Shown: positions 35,601-48,090, numbered from the stretch's first letter. The stretch: DNA of 53,588 nt from Amphimedon queenslandica (GCF_000090795.2 NW_003546817.1:3706-57293); one strand, 5' to 3'. The notes: a model not told the origin generated them from the sequence alone. Translations and numbers: made by a program.

Positions 35601-38600
35601 AGATCAGCCTACAGTCCGGAGCACTCAAACACAATGAACTACAGACATTTATTAAAGGTATTCTATTATTTATTATCATTTTCATTATCATCATCATCAT
35701 TATTATTATCATTATTGTTATTAGGTGGTGCAGCTCTTGATCTAAAGGCTTGTCCTCCTAAACCAGCTAAATGGATAATGGACATGATTTGGCTCAATCT
35801 TGTGTCTCTCAGTAAACTGCCTCAATTCTCTCAAATACTGGATCAAGTAAGTGGAACTCTTCACTTCTGATGCATATACATGTACTTATGTTGTGTAGAA
35901 AGTGTGAGCTGATTCCAATCAAGTTTGGATTTTTTATGATTTTTTAAAGTTGGTCCAAAATTGGCCAAAAGTCCCTGTACTATAGTACAGGGATTTTTGT
36001 CAAATTTCACAAAAATTGAAAAGTAGAAAATTCTTCAATTTTATTACATTTCCTGATGCATATACATGTACTTATGTTGTGTGGAAAGTTTGAGCTGATT
36101 TTGATCAAGTTTGGATTTTTTATGATTTTTTAAAGTTGCTTCAAAATCGGACAAAAGTCCCTGTACTATATAGTACAGTGATTTTTGTCAAATTTCACCA
36201 AAATTGAAAAGTAAAAAATTGCTCAATTTTATTACATTTCCTGATGCATATACATGTACTTATGTTGTGTGGAAAGTTTGAGCTGATTCCGATCAAGTTT
36301 GGATTTTTTATGATTTTTTAAAGTTGCTCCAAAATCGGACAAAAGTCCCTGTACTATAGTGCAGGGATTTTTGTCAAATTTCACCAAAAATGGAAAGTAG
36401 AAAATTCCTCAATTTTATTACATTTCCTGATGCATATACATGTACTTATGTTGTGTGGAAAGTTTGAGCTGATTCCGATCAAGTTTGGATTTTTTATGAT
36501 TTTTTAAAGTTGCTTCAAAATCGGACAAAAGCCCCTGTACTATAGTACAGTGATTTTTGTCAAATTTCACCAAAATTGAAAAGTAAAAAATTCCTCAATT
36601 TTATTACATTTCCTGATGCATATACATGTACTTATGTTGTGTGGAAAGTTTGAGCTGATTCCGATCAAGTTTGGATTTTTTATGATTTTTTAAAGTTGCT
36701 CCAAAATTGGACAAAAGTCCCTGTACTATAGTACAGGGATTTTGGTTTAATTTTGCCAAAATTGAAAAGGAGAGACTTCTTCATTTATACTGTACAGTTC
36801 CACAGTGTATTTATGTACTTGTTGTACTTGTCCTCAGGTATCAAGGAATGACAGAGCCTGGAAGGTTTGGTTTGATAAGGAGGCACCAGAGGAAGCTCAG
36901 ATACCAGGAGGATACAACATGGCACTGGACTCATTCAGGAAACTCTTATTGATAAGGTATACAGTAGGCAGCCATTATAATGATAGTATTTATGTGTAAT
37001 GTGTATATGCAGGAACTGGTGCCCTGACAGGACATTAGCTCAAGCCCGTAAGTACATCAGTGAGTCAATGGGAGAGAAGTATGCTGAAGGAGTCATACTG
37101 GATCTTGAAGCAACTTGGGAAGAGTCTAATCCAAGAGTTCCTCTTATCTGCTTCCTGTCAATGGGATCAGACCCTACAACCAACATTGAGGGACTGGCTA
37201 AGAAGCTTAAACTAGAGTGCAGAGCTATATCAATGGGACAAGGACAGGAAGTACATGCAAGGAGACTGCTACAGCAATGCATCACTGCAGTAAGAGCTAG
37301 TGTACTGTACTTGTATTAGTATATTGATGGTACTCTATTACTCTAGGGTGGATGGGTATTGCTACAAAACTGTCATCTTGGATTGGATTTCATGGATGAG
37401 CTACTGAACACTATTCTTGAGGCAGAGTCTATTCATGATTCATGTAGAGTATGGATCACTACTGAAGTACATCCTAAATTCCCAATATCACTGCTCCAGG
37501 TAAACAACAGTTATTATTATTAATGTTATTATTATTATGTTTATTAATAGACCAGTATAAAGTTTACTAATGAACCTCCTCAAGGAGTTAAAGCTGGGCT
37601 CAAGAGGACCTATGCTGGTATCAGTCAGGAACAGCTTGACATCAGTAACCTCCCCCAGTGGAAGCCAGTCCTGTATGCAGTGGCCTTCCTCCACACTACA
37701 GTACAGGAGAGGAGGAAGTATGGGCCACTGGGCTGGAATATACCCTATGAGTTCAATCAAGCTGACTTCTCTGCTAGTGTACAATTCATACAGAACCACC
37801 TTGATGACATTGATCCTAAGAAGGTATTGGATTATTAATTATTTAATCAATTAATTGATTAATTAATTAATAGGGTATTTGTTGGAATACTGTCCGGTAC
37901 ATGTTAGGTGAGGTTCAATATGGTGGGCGTGTCACTGATGATTATGATAAGAGACTATTAAACACTTATGCTAAAGTAAACAAAAACAACAACAATTGTT
38001 ATTATTATTATTATTATTATTATTTATTACTGTATATAGGTATGGTTTGGTGACCACATGTTCAGTGATACATTTTCATTCTACAAAGGATACAGCATCC
38101 CTCAGTGTAGAACTGTTGATCAGTTCAAGGAGGCCATTGAACAACTACCACTAGTAGACTCACCTGAAGCATTTGGACTCCACCCTAATGCTGACATAAC
38201 GTATGTACACAATACCAACCATATCCTTCCTCTAGTTTAATGTACAATAGGTACCAGAGCAACATGGCTAAAGAGATACTGGATACAATAATGAGCATCC
38301 AACCAAAGGACAGCAGTGGAGGAGGAGGAGAGACCAGAGAGTCAGTAGTGGGTAGACAGGCGAGTGACATGTTAGAGAAACTACCTCCAGACTACATACC
38401 TCATGAAGTGAAGAGCAGGCTAGTTAAGATGGGAGCAATGTCTTCAATGAATATATTCCTGAGACAAGAGATTGACAGAATGCAGCGAGTGATATCACTA
38501 GTAAGGACAACACTGGTGGACTTACAACTGGCTATTGAAGGAACCATCATCATGAGTGAAGTAAGAACACTAGCTCCTATCATTAACTATTATTATATGA

Positions 38601-39282
38601 TGGATATGTATATAGGGACTGAGAGATGCACTGGATTGCATGTTTGATGCTAAAGTACCTGATGTATGGCGGAAGGTTTCATGGGAATCATCAACTCTTG
38701 GCTTCTGGTTCACTGAACTCCTGGAGAGAAACGGACAGTTCTCTTCATGGATATTCACATCACGTCCCAACGTGTTCTGGATGACCGGGTTCTTCAATCC
38801 TCAAGGATTCCTCACAGCAATGAGACAAGAGGTAACACTTGATATATTATTAATGATGATACTGGAATGTTTAATAGGTGACAAGGGCTCATAAAGGCTG
38901 GGCACTGGATACAGTAGTATTGGAGAATGATGTCACTAAAATGTTGAAAGAGGATGTGAACTGTCCACCAAATGAAGGAGTCTATGTACACGGACTGTTC
39001 CTTGATGGAGCTGGCTGGGACAGAAGAGGCTGCAGACTAACTGAACCATCAGCTAAAGTGCTGTTCACATCTCTACCAGTGATACACCTGTATGCTGTTA
39101 ATATTGGGGACCAGATCCGTGATCCTAGGAACTACTTCTGTCCAGTGTACAAGAAGCCACGAAGGACTGACCTGACCTACATCACTGCAGTTAAACTGAG
39201 GACACCATCAGCTCCTGTACATGCAGCCAACCCTGACTACTGGATACTCAGAGGAGTAGCTTTACTCTGTGACATTAAGTAG
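20635..39282 (+). CDS. DNAH8: axonemal dynein heavy chain, outer-arm DNAH5/DNAH8 class
   Basis: Fifty-three coding exons, all with GT...AG boundaries and closing phases, join to 4589 residues (human DNAH5 4624). The protein is the force-generating motor of ciliary outer dynein arms. Order: N-terminal tail and linker (to ~1900), six AAA+ modules with P-loops GPAGTGKTET (AAA1, ~1944-1953), GPSGAGKT (AAA2, ~2227), GEQGTAKT (AAA3, ~2551) and GVGGSGKQ (AAA4, ~2913), coiled-coil stalk with microtubule-binding tip (~3110-3430), AAA5/AAA6 and a C-terminal domain ending [16 protein letters not shown] is the AAA1 Walker B. The ending [15 protein letters not shown]...[17 protein letters not shown] follows human DNAH8 and DNAH5 closely and separates it from DNAH9/11/17 or cytoplasmic dynein. 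It is probably the single ancestor of both vertebrate genes, so the symbol is approximate. No frameshift or lost P-loop is seen. Confidence 0.95.
22255..22436 (+). repeat. ~187-bp repeat, single copy in dynein intron 7
   Basis: One unit from ATGTGTAGAAAGTTTGAACTG to TTACATATTATGAT. The core reads CCCTGTACTATATAGTACAAGG, with a TA insertion in the hairpin centre also seen in one unit of the 36-kb array. It nearly fills the intron. Confidence 0.9.
24866..25500 (-). repeat. ~176-bp repeat array, about 3.5 units, reverse orientation, dynein intron 17
   Basis: Unit starts (ACATCAATAAGTATCAG) at 24866, 25041, 25218 and 25394, spacing 175, 177 and 176. This is a diverged subfamily in which the core is replaced by GGGCTATAGCCTTGGG in the inner units, while the last unit keeps CTATAGTACAGGGATT. 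Shared anchors are GTATCAGAAAATGTA and TCAACTCAAACTTTCTACAC (reverse complement of the GTGTAGAAAGTTTGAG block). Confidence 0.9.
28033..28074. repeat. perfect 42-bp palindrome in dynein intron 27
   Basis: TGTACATGTTTAATATGTAC followed by its exact reverse complement, with no spacer, in the 93-bp intron between exons 27 and 28. It is built of TACATGTA-like blocks. Confidence 0.95.
29016..32835 (+). other. dynein exons 31-37: AAA1 to AAA4
   Basis: Exons: 29016-30439, 30491-30994, 31055-31177, 31231-31554, 31637-31837, 32048-32197, 32263-32835. Exon 31, 1424 bp, is by far the largest of the gene and encodes most of AAA1 and AAA2 without a break. The AAA1 P-loop is split by the preceding intron: GPAG in exon 30, TGKTET in exon 31 (28950-29035). 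AAA2 P-loop at 29852-29875, AAA3 at 30875-30898, AAA4 at 32431-32454. All four keep the Walker A lysine. Confidence 0.9.
31876..32042 (+). repeat. ~187-bp repeat, single copy in dynein intron 35
   Basis: One unit (GTGAAAAGTTTGAGCTGATTT to ATTTTTATTACAATTTCTTA) fills the 210-bp intron. The core is CCCCTGTACTATAGTGCAGAG. Confidence 0.88.
32884..34851 (+). other. dynein exons 38-40: end of AAA4, stalk and microtubule-binding domain, start of AAA5
   Basis: Exons: 32884-33435, 33507-33749, 33799-34851. The stalk coiled coil starts near 33209 ([16 protein letters not shown]), the globular tip lies around 33600-33990 (including [10 protein letters not shown]), and the return helix ends near 34200 ([16 protein letters not shown] heptads). 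AAA5 follows ([16 protein letters not shown], and [17 protein letters not shown] near 34530). Confidence 0.85.
34915..39282 (+). other. dynein exons 41-53: AAA5/AAA6 and C-terminal domain
   Basis: Exons: 34915-35112, 35166-35419, 35467-35657, 35725-35846, 36838-36956, 37013-37289, 37347-37499, 37551-37823, 37874-37975, 38040-38200, 38251-38560, 38616-38831, 38878-39282. Landmarks are [47 protein letters not shown] and the DNAH5/8-like tail. The 991-bp intron between exons 44 and 45 is filled by a five-unit repeat array. Confidence 0.88.
35871..36790 (+). repeat. tandem array of five ~187-bp repeat units, dynein intron 44
   Basis: Unit starts (TGCATATACATGTACTTATG) at 35871, 36057, 36245, 36431 and 36617, spacing 186, 188, 186 and 186. 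Units are about 90% alike by eye. Cores: CCCTGTACTATAGTACAGGG in units 1 and 5, and variants with one or two changes in units 2-4. Confidence 0.95.
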
Positions 39283-39414
39283 AGAACAATAGAACAACTA
39301 TATATAACTGAACTGTAGCTGTAGGAGCTAGTAGTTATTAACTCTAGTTATTAACATTAGTTATTAGTTTGTAGTTATTAACAGTGGTTATTAAATACTA
39401 GTTATTAGTTTAAA
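39283..39414. other. 132-bp spacer between dynein stop and TUT start, with TAGTTATTAA repeats
   Basis: Five or six spaced copies of TAGTTATTA(A) lie at about 39332-39411, directly before the TUT ATG. The same decamer forms minisatellites in two C9orf72 introns. The spacer must hold both the dynein 3' end and the TUT promoter, unless the genes overlap in their UTRs. Confidence 0.6.
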
Positions 39415-42400
39415 ATGGCGGCTAAAGTGGATCTTGTTTCAGGAGGTGTGGAGGAGCTAATTCAAGACTCTCCTTTGGATTCCTTGAGTCTGCAGACTAT
39501 AATAAAAGTAATAACTACAGTCCAAGTTATCAAGACACTACATTAATGTATTAGGACCAGGATACCAGCAGGTATACCTGTATTGGTTGTAAGTATATTA
39601 CTGAGGAGCAGGAGGCTCTCTTCCAACACATCAGGACAGAAAAACACTTTAGAAATGTTCATGTTAGAATAATAATAATAATAATTAACATTATTAGCAT
39701 TATTCATTATTAATATAGGGTATTTATACTGAAATATTGCTACCTTTATTGGAGAGATCAACTGAATTTGATGAATTAAATTCATCAATTGAACGTATTT
39801 ATAAGAATAACTCGGCCAAAGAAGTGAATCAGTTTAAACTGCGAACTGAAATAGTGAGAGAATTGGAAGAGAAGGTTCGAGTAGTTAATGGAAGTGTGTC
39901 GCTGGATGTGGTTGGATCAACTGCCACTGGATTGTGTTTAATAACTAGTGACATCAATATTAACATTACTACTGATGATGAGGTAGGTACTCCATTATTC
40001 ATTTGTGTATCTATCAACATTTAGAGTATGATTCCAGATATATTATTAAATATTCTCAATTTATTGCGTGAAAATGGTAAGAGTTTCAATTAGTTAAGTA
40101 AATTTATTCATTTTTAGTTGAGGTGTATACTAATGTTAATGAAGACTTTTATTCGCCGCTTAAGATTCCAAAAATAACCTTCAACCACAAGTCAAGGTAT
40201 GGAATCAGCTCAAACTTTCTACATAACATAAGAACAAGCACGTGCATTAGAAAATGTAATAAAATTCAAAAATTATCACATTTTCATTTTTGGCGAAATT
40301 TGGCCCGAGACCATGTACTATAGTACAGGGACTTTGACCTGATTTTGGAGCAACTTAAAAAATTCATAAAAAATCCAAATTTGATTGGAATCAGCTCAAA
40401 CTTTATACACATCATAAGAGCATGTATATGTGTCAGGAAATATAATAAAATTCATGAATTTTCTCCTTTTAATTTTTGGCGAAATTTGGCCCAAGACCAT
40501 GTACTTTTGTCTGATTTTGAATCAATACATTAAGTGACTGTGTATATTATACTATTTCATTAATTATTTCATTATTTAGTGGTATTTTATGTGAATTGAG
40601 AGCCGGAACATATGCTGTGAGTTATTGAACTTAATTAATTAATTAATTAATTATTATTATTAAATTCATAGCCCCAGAAGATGTCCTCATTATTATCAGT
40701 CTATTCAACACTTGATACAAGACTCACTGCCATTGGAACTGCACTCCATTACATAATTAATGTACGTCTATTTATGTATTAATGTATTAATGTATTAATG
40801 TATGTGTATTAATGTATTGTTATGTTTTCAGGTGTTAAAGTGCAACCAGCAGATTAATGGTCATTATCCTTCAGTGGTATTTGACTTATTAATTATTCAT
40901 TACTTGCAGCAGACCACACCCCCTGTATTACCTGTGATACATGAACTATTGGATACTGATCAGACCGAGAGAGAAGAGGGCGGAGCATTCATTAATAACA
41001 ATAAGTTCAAGGAGGCCCTAGCATCAGCTGCCAAAGAATGGGCCAGTACTAACACAGAGACTGTTGGACAATTACTATATGGGTTATTGAGGTGGGTGTG
41101 GCATCATTATTAATTGATTAATTATTATTATTACCGTTAGGTATTACGTATTTGATTTCAGTACTAGTGAGCATGCAGTTAGTGTCAGACAGCTCCAGTT
41201 ACTAACAAGAGTTAGTAGGGGGTGGGGGAAATATGGACTGGCTGTTGAAGGTAATTAATAATTATTAATTATTTAATTAATAACACTATTATTATTATTA
41301 TTGTTATCATTAATTAGATCCTATTATTCCAAAGAGCAACATTGCAAGAGCCTCCAATGACAATAGTAATCATTAATAATTGATTAAATAATTAATTGTT
41401 ATATTTATAGTATTTGAATACTTGATGGATTGTTTAAAGACTATGTATTTACAGTTTAATGGAGTCTCATCTCATATTGATGTACTCCTGTCTTCATCAA
41501 TAGCTCTACTGCTCAAACAATCCACCGATACCAACAAACCAACCGCTGGGACTGCAGCAATACATCATGATGACACTGGTAAACACAGTGGCATGATCAT
41601 TGGACCAGTAGCCCCCTCCATTGGACTGGTAGCCCCCTCCATTGGACCGGTAGCCCCCTCCATTGGACCGGTAGCCCCCTCCATCATTGTACCAGTAGCC
41701 CCTTCTAATGGACCGGTAGACCCCTCCGTTGTACCAGTAGACCCCTCCATTGTTAATACGACCAGCAGTGCATCAGAGGAAGAGGAGAAGGGTGGTGGTG
41801 ATGATCAGTCAATGGCTGATGGTAAGGATGGTAAAGATGGTGTGAGTGTTTCTAAACTGAAGAGGAGGAGGAGGAGGTTGTTCTTTAAACCTGTTGAGCA
41901 TCAGGAGATAATGAAATTAATTAAATTAATTAATTTACCTCAAGAGGAAAAGTGTCCAATTGATGAATGGATCCACCTACCTCGTTTTAAAAGATTATTA
42001 AAAGTAATGTTTAACTAGTGATAATAACTATTAATAACTATCTCTAGTCTTGTCCGGTTTCTTGTGTTTTGTGTAAAAGGAATGGACATTCTGCACTGGT
42101 ATGCTGTTACTATAGCAACCATAAATTTAATTATTATGATAGAGTTGTCCAAATGAAAAAGTCCCGAAGTTACTTGAAGAGGCTCCTCTACCTCCAAACA
42201 GAACCTTAAGAAACATGGAAGGATTGTTCATCCAGTATAAAGGTATAAATGTACATACTGTACAGTGTTAATACAGTATATTATTATTGATTATTGTTGA
42301 TTATTATTATTGATTATTATTGATTATTGTTGTGTGCAGAATCAGTGAAATTAACTGATCCTGAGATAAAGCAAAGGAATGAAACTAAAGAATTGATACA

Positions 42401-44885
42401 AAGTGACATCAGGAAACTTTATGCAAGTAAGTAATGTCACAGTCTTTAATTAATTGATTATTATTATTGTTATTAATTAGATTCTAGCTTGGAATTGTTT
42501 GGATCATCAGCCAACGGATTTGGACACAGTAAGAGTGACCTTGACCTTTGTCTTATAATGGAAGATGATGAACAAGTACCTCATTAATGGATTAATTAAT
42601 TAATTAATATTCATAGACTGATAAAGTCCAAATAATAGAAGATTTGGTGGAATCTCTCAAAGCTGACGGTAATCAATTAGTACATCAATTAATTAATTAA
42701 TACATTAATATCAGTTAAATACAGGCGAGTAGTTGGTATCAAGACAGCAAGGGTCCCAATAGTTAAACTGACCATTAGCAGATGGTAATGAATAAATTAA
42801 TGAATAAATTAATGATTGATTGATTACAATGTACATACATTCAGTAACATTGATGCTGACATCAGTCTGTTGAACAGTCTGGCACTCCACAACACTAACA
42901 TGTTAGCTGCTTATAACGATATAGACGAGAGACTCCAGACACTGGGTTTCATACTGAAGTACTTTGCTAAAGTGAGTTTGATACTGTTAGTCTGTTATTT
43001 ATTACCATATTAGGTGTGTGATATGTGTGATGCTAGTTCTGGTAGTATCTCTTCATATGCTTTCATTATTATGATGATCCATTACCTACAGCAGCTACCA
43101 ATACCTGTTTTACCAGTTCTACAACAGGTTCATCCAGTCATTATCATTATTATCATTACTGTTTGTTAATAGTTAGGTGATAGATCCGTTGGGCCAGTAG
43201 TTAATGGTTGGAATTGTTATTATTTTAAAGACATCAGGAATTTAGTAAGTAATGTCACTCTCATTGATTGATTTTGAAGTATTGAGGAACTATAGCATTT
43301 TGAATAAAATTCTCCTGATACATTATACATGTACTTATGTTGTATAGAAAGTTTTGGACTGATTATAAATTAAAGATGATAGAGTATACAGCTCACTGAG
43401 GGGCTGTGAGTTCACTGGTACATACAATGTATAATAGTCACTCCTGTCCCAACCACCTAATGTAAACTGTGGTCACACAGTAACAATGATATGTTATCTA
43501 AACTGAGTATTGTCATTACATCTAAAGTGGCTATTGTCATTACATTATACTCCATTGACAGTATGAGGTATGGAAACCAGTTGAGAGGAACAGGATGAGT
43601 GTAGCTGAGCTATGGATTGGATTTCTGAAGTACATTATATCAGTAATTAATTAATTAATTAATTATTTGATTGACAGATATTATGCTATGGATTTTGATT
43701 GGTTGACTGATGTGGTAACAATTAAACAATTGGACAAGTTAACAAAGTTTAAGAAATGGTGGACATCAAAGCACGTGGCAATTGAAGATCCTTTTAACTT
43801 GGAGCATAACCTCGGACAGGCTGTATCTGGCAGAAGTATTAATGATTATTATAACTAACTAATATTATCCATTTATTGCAGTGAGGACTTACATGTTGAT
43901 GAGGTTTCAAAGAGCTTACAAACATCACACGAAACCCAAGCACTGGAAGCACCTGGTGCATATGTGTCATTATTAAGTGTTACTATTATCATTAATTATT
44001 GTAGGATGAATTAATTAATGAATTTGTATTATGTGGTAAATTCAAAGCTCCCAAGTTTTTGATTTGTGATAAGTGCAACTCCAGAGGACACAGAGCAGAG
44101 TCTTGTAGTACCACCAGTAAGGACAGCATACACCATCACTTTATCATAATGTATGTATATGTACATGTATGCTGTATAATGTATACATGTATTTGGGTTG
44201 TGTTTGTAGGTACAGGAGGAGAGAGAGGGAAGGAGAGAAATAATAAACAACAGCAGCAGCAGCAACACCAACAACAGAAACAGGAACAGAAAGAGAAACA
44301 TGAAGATAAACAGGAACCAGAGGATGCAGTTATGAGAGGAGGGGGAGGAAGGAGAGACAGGGGGACAGGAAGGAAGGGGAGAGAAAGGAAGCATGGTGAT
44401 GACCCAGGTCAGTGTATTATTAGTAAACTAATACGATGAGTCTTGTATACTATACAGAAAGAAATGATGCATTAAAACGTGTATTGGCTATTACAAGGAA
44501 TGGCTCTATTGAAGAATTAAAGAGATTGAAGCAACGTTTAAGACCATTGGTGTATGATAAACGTAGAAATGGGACCATACAACACAAGATTGAACTGTCT
44601 GTTGTTAACGAACTACTCAAGAAACATGAAGCCACACCCACTGGAGGAACCACACCCATTGTTAGAACCACACCCACTGGAGGAGCTACACCCACCAGTA
44701 CTAGTTCTGGTTTCATTCCAGTACCAGTTTCAGCAGTTTATTCATCTCATTCCCTCGGTGTATTACCGTACAATGTCAGACCCCCTCCTTTACTAGCCAC
44801 ACCCCCTCCATTACTAGCCCCACCCCCTCCAACTGACACACCTTCAAGACTACATTTACTCTCCAGTCGTCCGTACAAACATTGA
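39415..44885 (+). CDS. TUT4: terminal uridylyltransferase, TUT4/TUT7 (ZCCHC11/ZCCHC6) type
   Basis: Twenty-six exons join to 1177 residues: 39415-39507, 39555-39656, 39719-39982, 40025-40076, 40118-40196, 40580-40616, 40672-40761, 40832-41091, 41141-41250, 41318-41365, 41411-42003, 42048-42098, 42143-42242, 42340-42426, 42481-42575, 42617-42668, 42715-42784, 42845-42971, 43014-43127, 43173-43244, 43562-43629, 43678-43835, 43882-43955, 44005-44116, 44210-44407, 44458-44885. Order: C2H2 finger (CIGC...HIRTEKH), nucleotidyltransferase 1 with GST but DIN in place of DxD (inactive), PAP-associated domain, CCHC knuckle (CVLCKRNGHSALSC), nucleotidyltransferase 2 with FGSSANG, SDLDL and a third Asp in NIDADISLL (active), PAP domain (WTSKHVAIEDPFNLEHNLG), second knuckle (CDKCNSRGHRAESC), Gln- and Pro-rich tail. 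This is the TUT4/7 layout, enzymes that uridylate mRNA and pre-let-7. The exon 2 donor could lie 6 bp further. Confidence 0.93.
40197..40540 (-). repeat. ~187-bp repeat, about two units in reverse orientation, TUT intron 5
   Basis: Reverse-orientation anchors GGAATCAGCTCAAACTTT occur at about 40200 and 40388. The first unit keeps CATGTACTATAGTACAGGGAC, the second has lost the centre of the core. Variant bases match the copy at 2.8 kb. Confidence 0.88.
41599..41748 (+). repeat. 21-bp coding minisatellite (IGPVAPS) in TUT linker
   Basis: Seven tandem copies of ATTGGACCAGTAGCCCCCTC plus C (one expanded by three bases) encode a Pro-rich linker IGPVAPS repeated between the first PAP domain and the first CCHC knuckle. 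Later copies carry Asp for Ala. Confidence 0.93.
43313..43366 (+). repeat. ~187-bp repeat fragment, TUT intron 20
   Basis: CTGATACATTATACATGTACTT through ATAGAAAGTTTTGGACTGATTA matches the 5' end of the unit; the rest is missing or too diverged to follow. Confidence 0.7.
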
Positions 44886-45196
44886 AAATATTTATTATTA
44901 CTGTTGTTAATTATTTTTTGTTATTTAGAAAAACAAATTATTATTTGAACTGAAGGTGAAGCCGTGTAAAGGTGCAGATATATAGACTGACCACATTTCA
45001 CTATCAGCAGCCCTTGCAGCCTTTCCTCACTACTGTAGCACCTTCAGCCCTGAGTATCATTACCTGTTGTCTACTGCTAATCACTGACTGCTTTAGTCTC
45101 TACCTCAACTGTATATACTGCTGATTACTGTCTGTTAGGAACTGGTTTAGTCTCTTCTCTGTCTATTGGAAGACTGTGTAGATAAGACTGGACAAT
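44886..45196. other. intergenic region TUT to RTK
   Basis: 311 bp with TUT 3' UTR followed by a less AT-rich stretch (45000-45190) that is likely the RTK promoter or 5' UTR. No ORF, RNA or strong motif recognised. Confidence 0.45.
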
Positions 45197-45543
45197 ATGT
45201 TCTTGTTCATTTCAGTTTGTATAATTACAATATGTGGATCAGCTACTGATGCTCACTCTATTAATAAAAGAGGTAAGTAATGTCAAGGTTGATTGATTCC
45301 CTTCATTAATGGCCCATAGATGTTCCTCCATTAGCTCTACACTGCACTCCTCAGTGGAATGGAACTAATCAATCATTCACTGTCCATATTGATTTCAATG
45401 TCTCCAATGACATTATTGGTAGCCTTCATCATTTTTGGATCACATTTGAAGTTTCTTTAAAATCAAATGGAAATACACAATCACACGTTGACATAGCACA
45501 GGTTTATGCTAATGTAAGTGTAAGCTATAAATTATTATTATTA

Positions 45544-45580
<37 letters not shown>

Positions 45581-46333
45581 TTTCTCATGTAGAGTGGGAC
45601 AAGACATCAAAATGTAACTCAGTTTCAACATACTGATTACAATAGACGTCCTATTAGTAACCACTTAAAAGCTGATTATCAAGTAAATGTTTTTGCTATT
45701 TATAAACTATAATAATAATAACTACTAGGTGACTACGAGTTGGACTCAGTTCCCAGCTGGTGTGTCTAGTCACATAAAAGACACTGTGTCCCTATACCCT
45801 CCCCTTCCTCCCACTCCAGTTGATCCATTACTAACTAACAGTGTCTATACTACTAGTGATTCTACACCTTCTATCATAGTAACCATCACCTCATTGACTG
45901 TATCATGGACTATTGATGATGGTGATGATAATAATCAACTGATTAAATATTATTTGAATTTCACTGGAAACTTTATTAGTCAGCATGCTCCATCAGTTGT
46001 TAGCAACGTGACTGCTGCAGGAAATGATGTAAGTATATAGTTTGTGCTATTACTAATTCTGTTTATTTTATTTAATTTGCAGACGTTCACAGGTCAAAGT
46101 ACTGCCCCCATTACTATATTTGTACGTGATCACTCTCCATTCATACTAATACAGGTACAATTATTAATGATTTTATTATCATTAATATCATTATCAATTA
46201 GATGTATTCCCAATATTCTGTTACTGGCAATAGTGGCCAAATGATAAGTGTCACTTCTGATATCACCAATATAGCAAACATTTCATTAACAACAACAACA
46301 ACAACAACAACTACTACTACTAGTACAACAACA

Positions 46334-46371
<38 letters not shown>

Positions 46372-47581
46372 AGCAGCCACCAGTACTTCTACTAATAATA
46401 CTCCAATGAGCACTACAATAGAACCAACAGCAACAACAACAGCAGTAGCAGTATCAGATACATCAGTTACTAGTGTCCCATTATCAGTTGCTAGTGTCCC
46501 ATTATCAGTTGCTAGTGTCCCATTATCAGTTACTAGTGTCCCATTATCAGTTACTAGTGTCCCATTATCAGTTACTAGTGTCCCATTATTGAGTGTGACT
46601 ATGGAGACATTGAGTGTTATGTCATCTCATCAGGTAACAGAATCAGTGACAGGAAGCACCACTACTAATGGTAAGTCCCTCTACTATTTGTTATGTACTA
46701 TTTACTACTTGTTTATTGCACAGGATCTTCCTCCTTCACACAGGAAACTACAGTCATCATTGCAACAAGTTCACTGTTTGTGTTGTTGTTAGTAATTGGT
46801 ATAGTACTGGTCGGCTTTTGCTGGTTTATCATAAACAGGAGAAAGAAGTTCAAGAACATATCGGAAGGTTTTGATATTGTAAGAGTTGTCAAAAATAATG
46901 TTTATTATTAATTATTGGTATCCTTTCAATTTGAAGGAAAGAAATGATGACATGTTTGCAATATTCAACAACCAACAGCAGACTGTATTGCTAAATGGAC
47001 ACTCCTCAAAGGATTGCAATGTTGACCTAACCTTCTCTCTACACACTGATGAATGGGAGATACCTTTTGATATGATACAGTTTGATCACTTGCTGGGTGA
47101 AGGTTGTTTTGGTGAAGTTTATTTGGGGAGATTGAAACAGGAGTTTAGCAGCAGTGTTTTAACAGCTTATTTTAGACAAAATAATACCAACGGGTTTGTA
47201 GCAATCAAACTATTGAAACGTAAACTATAATCGATAATTATTAATTGTTTATAATAATTATGTTCTTAACTAGCTACTGCCTCCAGCAGTGAAAAGAATG
47301 ACTTCCTTAAAGAGATAGAACTAATGAAGAAGATATCAGTTGGTAAAAACCCTCGAGTTGTTAATATGCTGGGATCAGTGACAGTGCAAGAACCAATGCT
47401 ACTGGTAACTGAGTTTGTGGTGCATGGAGACCTACTGACCTTCTTAAGGGCTTGCAGGAAGAAGGTAAAGAGTTGAGATTCAATTAATAATTAATTTATA
47501 ATTAATTAATTGCTATAGATTGTGTTTCACAGAGGGAAAGGGCAACACAATGAAGACACCTCTGTAAGAATGGGAGGAGAC

Positions 47582-47630
<49 letters not shown>

Positions 47631-48028
47631 TTGCACAGGACGAACAGTTTGGAGTACTTGATTCAAATGATTTAGTTTCGTTTGCTTATCAAATAACTTC
47701 AGGAATGGTAAATCAATCAACCAATAGTTCATTAATGATACATCATTGATAGGAGTATCTTGCTAGTCTTCAGGTAGTACACAGGGACTTAGCCTGCAGG
47801 AATATACTGGTAGGGGAAGGGAAGAGTCTCAAGATTACTGACTTTGGAATGTCAAGGATGATATATCATGACACTGCTTATGTTAAGACAACCAAAGGGA
47901 AACTGCCATTGAAGTGGATGTCGATAGAATCAATCATTGACAGGATATTCACTACAGCATCTGATGTCTGGTCATTTGGCATATGTTTATGGGAAATAGC
48001 AACACTTGGTGAGTTAATGAGACTATTG

Positions 48029-48090
<62 letters not shown>

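Noticed and set aside
35871..36790. Regularly spaced repeats considered as a CRISPR array
   Set aside because: The whole ~187-bp unit is repeated, with no short-repeat/unique-spacer alternation, inside an intron of a eukaryotic gene.
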